The notes beneath the pieces are model-generated. The model searched no databases. It saw only the letters and a list, made by a program, of their open reading frames with translations, and was not told where the DNA came from. DNA of 8,380 nucleotides from an uncultured Methanobrevibacter sp. (GTDB lineage Archaea > Methanobacteriota > Methanobacteria > Methanobacteriales > Methanobacteriaceae): the NCBI RefSeq assembly GCF_900316895.1, contig NZ_ONER01000064.1:1-8380 (forward strand), read 5' to 3'. This document shows positions 5,970 to 8,380 of this stretch, piece by piece. The position numbers and the translations under genes are program-made. Each line of letters begins with the position of its first letter. Position 1 is the first letter of the stretch.

Positions 5970-5992
5970 GTTATCATATTTTATTGTTATTA

Positions 5993-6724
5993 TTATAAAA
6001 GATTTTCATCACATAGATTTGTCATCTTGACATTCTCATTGTCGATTATCCACTGGGTGAACCTTTCGCCATATGCCAATTTTTTCCTTTTGAACTCATC
6101 GGCCTTGGCAGTGTCAGTTTCGATGTTTGGCCTTGAATATTTGGTCACTACATCGCCGAAGTCCATTCCGGCCAGTATGATTTCCTCTGCATTCAATGCA
6201 ACCGCCAGAAACATTGCCCTGTCACCGTCGGTAAACCCTCCGAAGTTGTAGAGGTTTCCGATAGGCTGTGCCTGGGTGGTTCCCAGAACGTTTGTGAAAA
6301 ATGGTGTCAGGCTTGCAATCTTTTCGATGTTGTCGCCGTGGGCATGGATTGCGACGTTTGCCCCTCTGAAATTGGCAAGAAGTATATCGTCAAGATTTCC
6401 GTCAAGATCTGTTGCAACTATATCCGGTGCAATCTTCTGCTCTATCAAAGCGGTTGTGGCACCGTCGGCTGCGACTAAAACGTAATCCCTCAGGTCATAG
6501 TTATCCTTCAAGTATTTCACATGCTCCCTTAAGGACGGGCCTGCACCGAATACGATGAACTTATCTGAAAAGTCAACGAATCCCTTCAAGTCCTCCAGGG
6601 TAAGGCATCCTTCAGTTGACAGTATCTCATCCAAAAGCTTTGCGGATTCCTCATCGTTTTCACGTGAAAATCCAAAATCATCAAGAATTTCAGTATAATA
6701 TTTTTCCCAAAGTCCAAATTCCAT
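5993..6724 (-). CDS. mptE: 6-hydroxymethyl-7,8-dihydropterin pyrophosphokinase MptE (DUF115)
   Basis: A 243-residue archaeal enzyme that transfers pyrophosphate from ATP to 6-hydroxymethyl-7,8-dihydropterin. This is a step toward tetrahydromethanopterin, the C1 carrier of methanogenesis, and replaces bacterial FolK. The DUF115 motifs are in order: FGAGPSL (59-65), AADGAT (85-90), IVATDLDGN (102-110), HAHGDN (127-132), GTTQ (148-151), NFGGFTDGDRA (160-170) and GMDFG (186-190). The start is an ATG with GTGAGGT seven bases upstream, a strong archaeal ribosome binding site. AT-rich sequence before it includes TATA-like TTATTTAA near 6771-6764, suggesting that a transcript for mptE and cdc6 starts here. 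Confidence 0.93.
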   Translation of the reverse strand: MEFGLWEKYYTEILDDFGFSRENDEESAKLLDEILSTEGCLTLEDLKGFVDFSDKFIVFGAGPSLREHVKYLKDNYDLRDYVLVAADGATTALIEQKIAPDIVATDLDGNLDDILLANFRGANVAIHAHGDNIEKIASLTPFFTNVLGTTQAQPIGNLYNFGGFTDGDRAMFLAVALNAEEIILAGMDFGDVVTKYSRPNIETDTAKADEFKRKKLAYGERFTQWIIDNENVKMTNLCDENLL

Positions 6725-6779
6725 GTTTAAACCTCACTATAATATATATTAAGATTTTAATTTGTTAAATAATTTGTCT
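6725..6779 (-). promoter_or_regulatory. Promoter and ribosome binding site of the mptE-cdc6 unit
   Basis: GTGAGG (6737-6732) is placed 8 bases before the mptE ATG. Upstream, TTATTTAA (about 6771-6764) would start RNA near 6741, giving a short leader that includes the ribosome binding site. A second AT stretch (6752-6741) is too close to the ATG to keep that site. Confidence 0.4.
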
Positions 6780-6825
6780 AAAAACCGATGTGGAAAAAAC
6801 AGTCAAGGGCAGAGCAACGGTTTTT
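6780..6825 (-). terminator. Stem-loop with T tract after the YczE-type pair
   Basis: AAAAACCG at 6780-6787 pairs with CGGTTTTT at 6818-6825. After one mismatch, two more pairs follow (TG/CA). The loop is about 24 bases. Read on the minus strand, the stem ends in a run of T about 70 bases after the stop of the upstream membrane protein gene, which fits termination before mptE. Confidence 0.4.
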
Positions 6826-6852
6826 TGAAATGTTGATTTGAATTTTAAAAAA

Positions 6853-7500
6853 TCACTTGTGAACCATATTGACCGGCTTTCCTGTAATGTGTGCATAGAT
6901 ATTATTGATCTGCCTTAATGTGAAGCCCACCATGAAGGCTGAAATTACTGTTCCAATGTTTACCGCACCGAAAGGGGTAGCATACCACAGCCAGCACATC
7001 AGAAGCGCTATTGCAACCATTGTCGCATCAAAACCTATTTTAATGGTTGAAAACCTCCAGCCGGTAACGATGGCAATTGCCTCAACGCATCCCTCACCCG
7101 GAAGAGGAGCTATATTGGCAGGCATGTAGACAAATATGCCGAAAGCTATCAGGAATATGCTTAAAATCAAAAACACGGCCATCATCAGGACTGACCCGTC
7201 AAAGGGAATCTGTGAAACGACGGCCAGCGCCAAAGCGTTGAAGTAGCTGAATACTATGCAGTTGATAAGCTGAAGCAGTCTTTTCTTGTGAAATCTTGAG
7301 CGAAGAATCAGAAATTGAAGGAGAATCAGTGCCGCATTGAAGACGAATGTTGTTATTCCAATGTTGATATCAGTAATCAAAACAAGAGAATAGGCAATGG
7401 AGCTTATAGGTGTTGTTCCAAGGGTTGACACTATTGAAAATGCCACACCGAATGACATTATGAACAATCCCGCTACAAACTGACAACTCCTTTTAATCAT
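6853..7500 (-). CDS. YczE/YitT-type membrane protein, copy B
   Basis: A 215-residue integral membrane protein of the YczE/YyaS/YitT-like group, whose function is not established. It has about six membrane segments, near residues 7-27, 45-66, 75-97, 104-126, 155-173 and 178-196. Marker motifs shared with the gene before it are FGVAFSIVSTLGTTPISSIAY (18-37 region), IGITTFVFNAAL (47-58), MPANIAPLPGEG (126-137), FSTIKIGFD (150-158) and a C-terminal HITGKPV. It starts 15 bases after the stop of its paralogue with no visible ribosome binding site, so translation may depend on reinitiation or coupling. The pair looks like a tandem duplication that has since diverged. Confidence 0.85.
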   Translation of the reverse strand: MIKRSCQFVAGLFIMSFGVAFSIVSTLGTTPISSIAYSLVLITDINIGITTFVFNAALILLQFLILRSRFHKKRLLQLINCIVFSYFNALALAVVSQIPFDGSVLMMAVFLILSIFLIAFGIFVYMPANIAPLPGEGCVEAIAIVTGWRFSTIKIGFDATMVAIALLMCWLWYATPFGAVNIGTVISAFMVGFTLRQINNIYAHITGKPVNMVHK

Positions 7501-7515
7501 ACTATAAGATATATA

Positions 7516-8184
7516 TTACATCTTTTTTAAATCCACATGCTTGCCTGTAAGATGAAGGTTCAGTTTGTGGATGTATCTGACAGTTGTTCCAATCAGAAGG
7601 GCCTCAATTATTGTACCGAGTCCGACACTTCCAAATTCCCCTAAAAATACCCAACTCAAGATAAGAGCTGTTGAAACGACACAAATGTCAAAATAAACCT
7701 TGATTGTGGAAAACGGTCGGTTTGAAACTATTGCAATTGCCTGTGTGACTCCTTCAACGGAAAGAGGAATGATGTTTGCAGGCACATAGAAAAACAGCCC
7801 AAGTGCGATGAGCAATATTGAAATTGCACACATCAAAACCGCCAGAAGTAAATTATAAGCCGGAGGTATGAAATACATCAGCGAAACCGAGAAGCTGGTG
7901 AATGCTCCAAACAGGACCCCCACAAAAACCTGCAGGAAATGCTTCCTTTTGAAGTCCCTCTTAAGAAGAATCAGTTCAATGGCTACGAGCAATGAATGGA
8001 ATAAGAATGTTGCAACACCTATTTCAATATTCCAAATCAGATTCATCGCATAAGGTATTGAGCTTACAGGAGCTGAACCCAATCCTGATTTGATTGAAAA
8101 TGCCACCCCCAATGTAATCAGGTAAAGGCCAAAAATATAGCTGAAGACCCTCCTGAACGTTAACTCCTCACCGCTAAATTGCAT
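7516..8184 (-). CDS. YczE/YitT-type membrane protein, copy A
   Basis: A 222-residue paralogue of the next gene, with the same arrangement of about six membrane segments. Shared motifs are LGVAFSIKSGLGSAPVSSIPY (25-45 region), IGVATFLFHSLL (55-66), VPANIIPLSVEG (134-145), FSTIKVYFD (158-166) and HLTGKHVDL at the end. I chose the ATG at 8184. The frame can be extended to a TTG at 8217, but that stretch contains the TATA box (TTTAAATA, 8214-8207), centred about 26 bases before the ATG. The spacing and the absence of a ribosome binding site suggest a leaderless mRNA. Compared with copy B, this start still gives about 9 extra N-terminal residues, so a later start cannot be excluded. The substrate is unknown. 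Confidence 0.85.
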   Translation of the reverse strand: MQFSGEELTFRRVFSYIFGLYLITLGVAFSIKSGLGSAPVSSIPYAMNLIWNIEIGVATFLFHSLLVAIELILLKRDFKRKHFLQVFVGVLFGAFTSFSVSLMYFIPPAYNLLLAVLMCAISILLIALGLFFYVPANIIPLSVEGVTQAIAIVSNRPFSTIKVYFDICVVSTALILSWVFLGEFGSVGLGTIIEALLIGTTVRYIHKLNLHLTGKHVDLKKM

Positions 8185-8206
8185 ACAAATATATAGGATT
8201 ACATAG

Positions 8207-8214
8207 TATTTAAA
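8207..8214 (-). promoter_or_regulatory. TATA box of the YczE-type pair
   Basis: The minus strand reads TTTAAATA, about 26 bases upstream of the ATG at 8184, which fits transcription starting at the start codon. It lies inside one copy of a 13-base direct repeat. Confidence 0.5.
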
Positions 8215-8252
8215 CAATGTGCAAAAAATTATAATGCTAATTTAAACAATGT
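8208..8252. repeat. Direct repeat ATTTAAACAATGT, two copies 32 bases apart
   Basis: Identical 13-base copies lie at 8208-8220 and 8240-8252. The 32-base period is about three DNA turns, so both copies face the same side of the helix. One copy covers the TATA box of the membrane protein pair. The arrangement resembles a regulator site. Confidence 0.45.
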
Positions 8253-8330
8253 ATGAAAATGTACAATAATACTTACTGCATATTGAATATCCGTCATATT
8301 AAAAATATTTAATAAGTATAAGAATTAAAG

Positions 8331-8366
8331 ATATAAATTAGCTTTATGAAAGCTACTTACTGGAGG
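8331..8366 (+). promoter_or_regulatory. Promoter with operator-like palindrome and strong ribosome binding site
   Basis: In order on the plus strand there is a TATA box (ATATAAAT, 8331-8338) and a perfect 7-bp inverted repeat, TAGCTTT-ATG-AAAGCTA (8339-8355). GGAGG follows at 8362-8366, eight bases before the ATG at 8375. If RNA starts about 26 bases after the TATA box, near 8360, the palindrome occupies the space between TATA and start site, a typical place for repressor binding. Confidence 0.45.
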
Positions 8367-8374
8367 AAATTTTA

Positions 8375-8380
8375 ATGAAT
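8375..8380 (+). CDS. Start of an unidentified plus-strand gene, cut by window edge
   Basis: Only the first two codons (Met-Asn) are visible. The call rests on the strong GGAGG ribosome binding site at ideal spacing and the promoter elements before it. Nothing can be said about the product. A 9-codon ORF (8346-8375) ends in TAATG, overlapping this start codon by one base. Confidence 0.55.

Noticed and set aside
8185..8217. Extension of the YczE-type protein to a TTG start at 8217, adding 11 residues
   Set aside because: The added stretch contains the TATA box TTTAAATA at the correct distance from the ATG at 8184, and there is no ribosome binding site before the TTG.

Overview
The window looks like chromosomal DNA of a methanogenic archaeon, most likely of the order Methanobacteriales (Methanobrevibacter-like). 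The evidence is the gene set: archaeal ribosomal protein S3Ae, RtcB with archease, an Orc1/Cdc6 replication initiator and the archaeal pterin kinase MptE. Further support comes from very AT-rich spacers with archaeal TATA boxes, from GGTGA/GTGAT-type ribosome binding sites, and from moderately AT-rich genes. The genus is an inference. No rRNA, tRNA, CRISPR array, insertion sequence or phage gene was seen.

Nearly every gene lies on the minus strand, so transcription runs from right to left. At the right edge, a plus-strand gene begins at 8375 and leaves the window. It shares a 190-base divergent spacer with a tandem pair of YczE/YitT-type membrane proteins (8184-7516 and 7500-6853). A hairpin with a T tract probably ends that unit. 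Next comes a two-gene unit: mptE (6724-5993, tetrahydromethanopterin synthesis) followed 23 bases later by an orc1/cdc6-family gene (5969-4860).

The only complete plus-strand gene is a 58-residue orphan membrane peptide (4581-4757). It points toward the cdc6 3' end and is divergent from archease (4482-4069). Its 3' region carries a long-range inverted repeat with its own coding sequence and a competing local hairpin. The central minus-strand cluster is archease, a small four-helix membrane protein (3974-3654), rtcB (3585-2137), a methylthioinosine phosphorylase (2140-1373, overlapping rtcB by 4 bases) and a stand-alone NifX/NifB-type domain protein (1339-1019). Archease and RtcB work together in tRNA splicing and RNA repair. 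The phosphorylase salvages the by-product of S-adenosylmethionine use.

A 437-base AT-rich spacer (582-1018) contains several hairpins and a possible extra promoter. After it comes the ribosomal protein S3Ae gene, whose end falls exactly at the left edge.

I did not find a clear new defence or mobile system. The most unusual items are the orphan peptide with its self-complementary 3' region, the operator-like repeats in the right-hand divergent promoter, and the divergent Orc1/Cdc6 located in a metabolic operon with no room for an adjacent origin.
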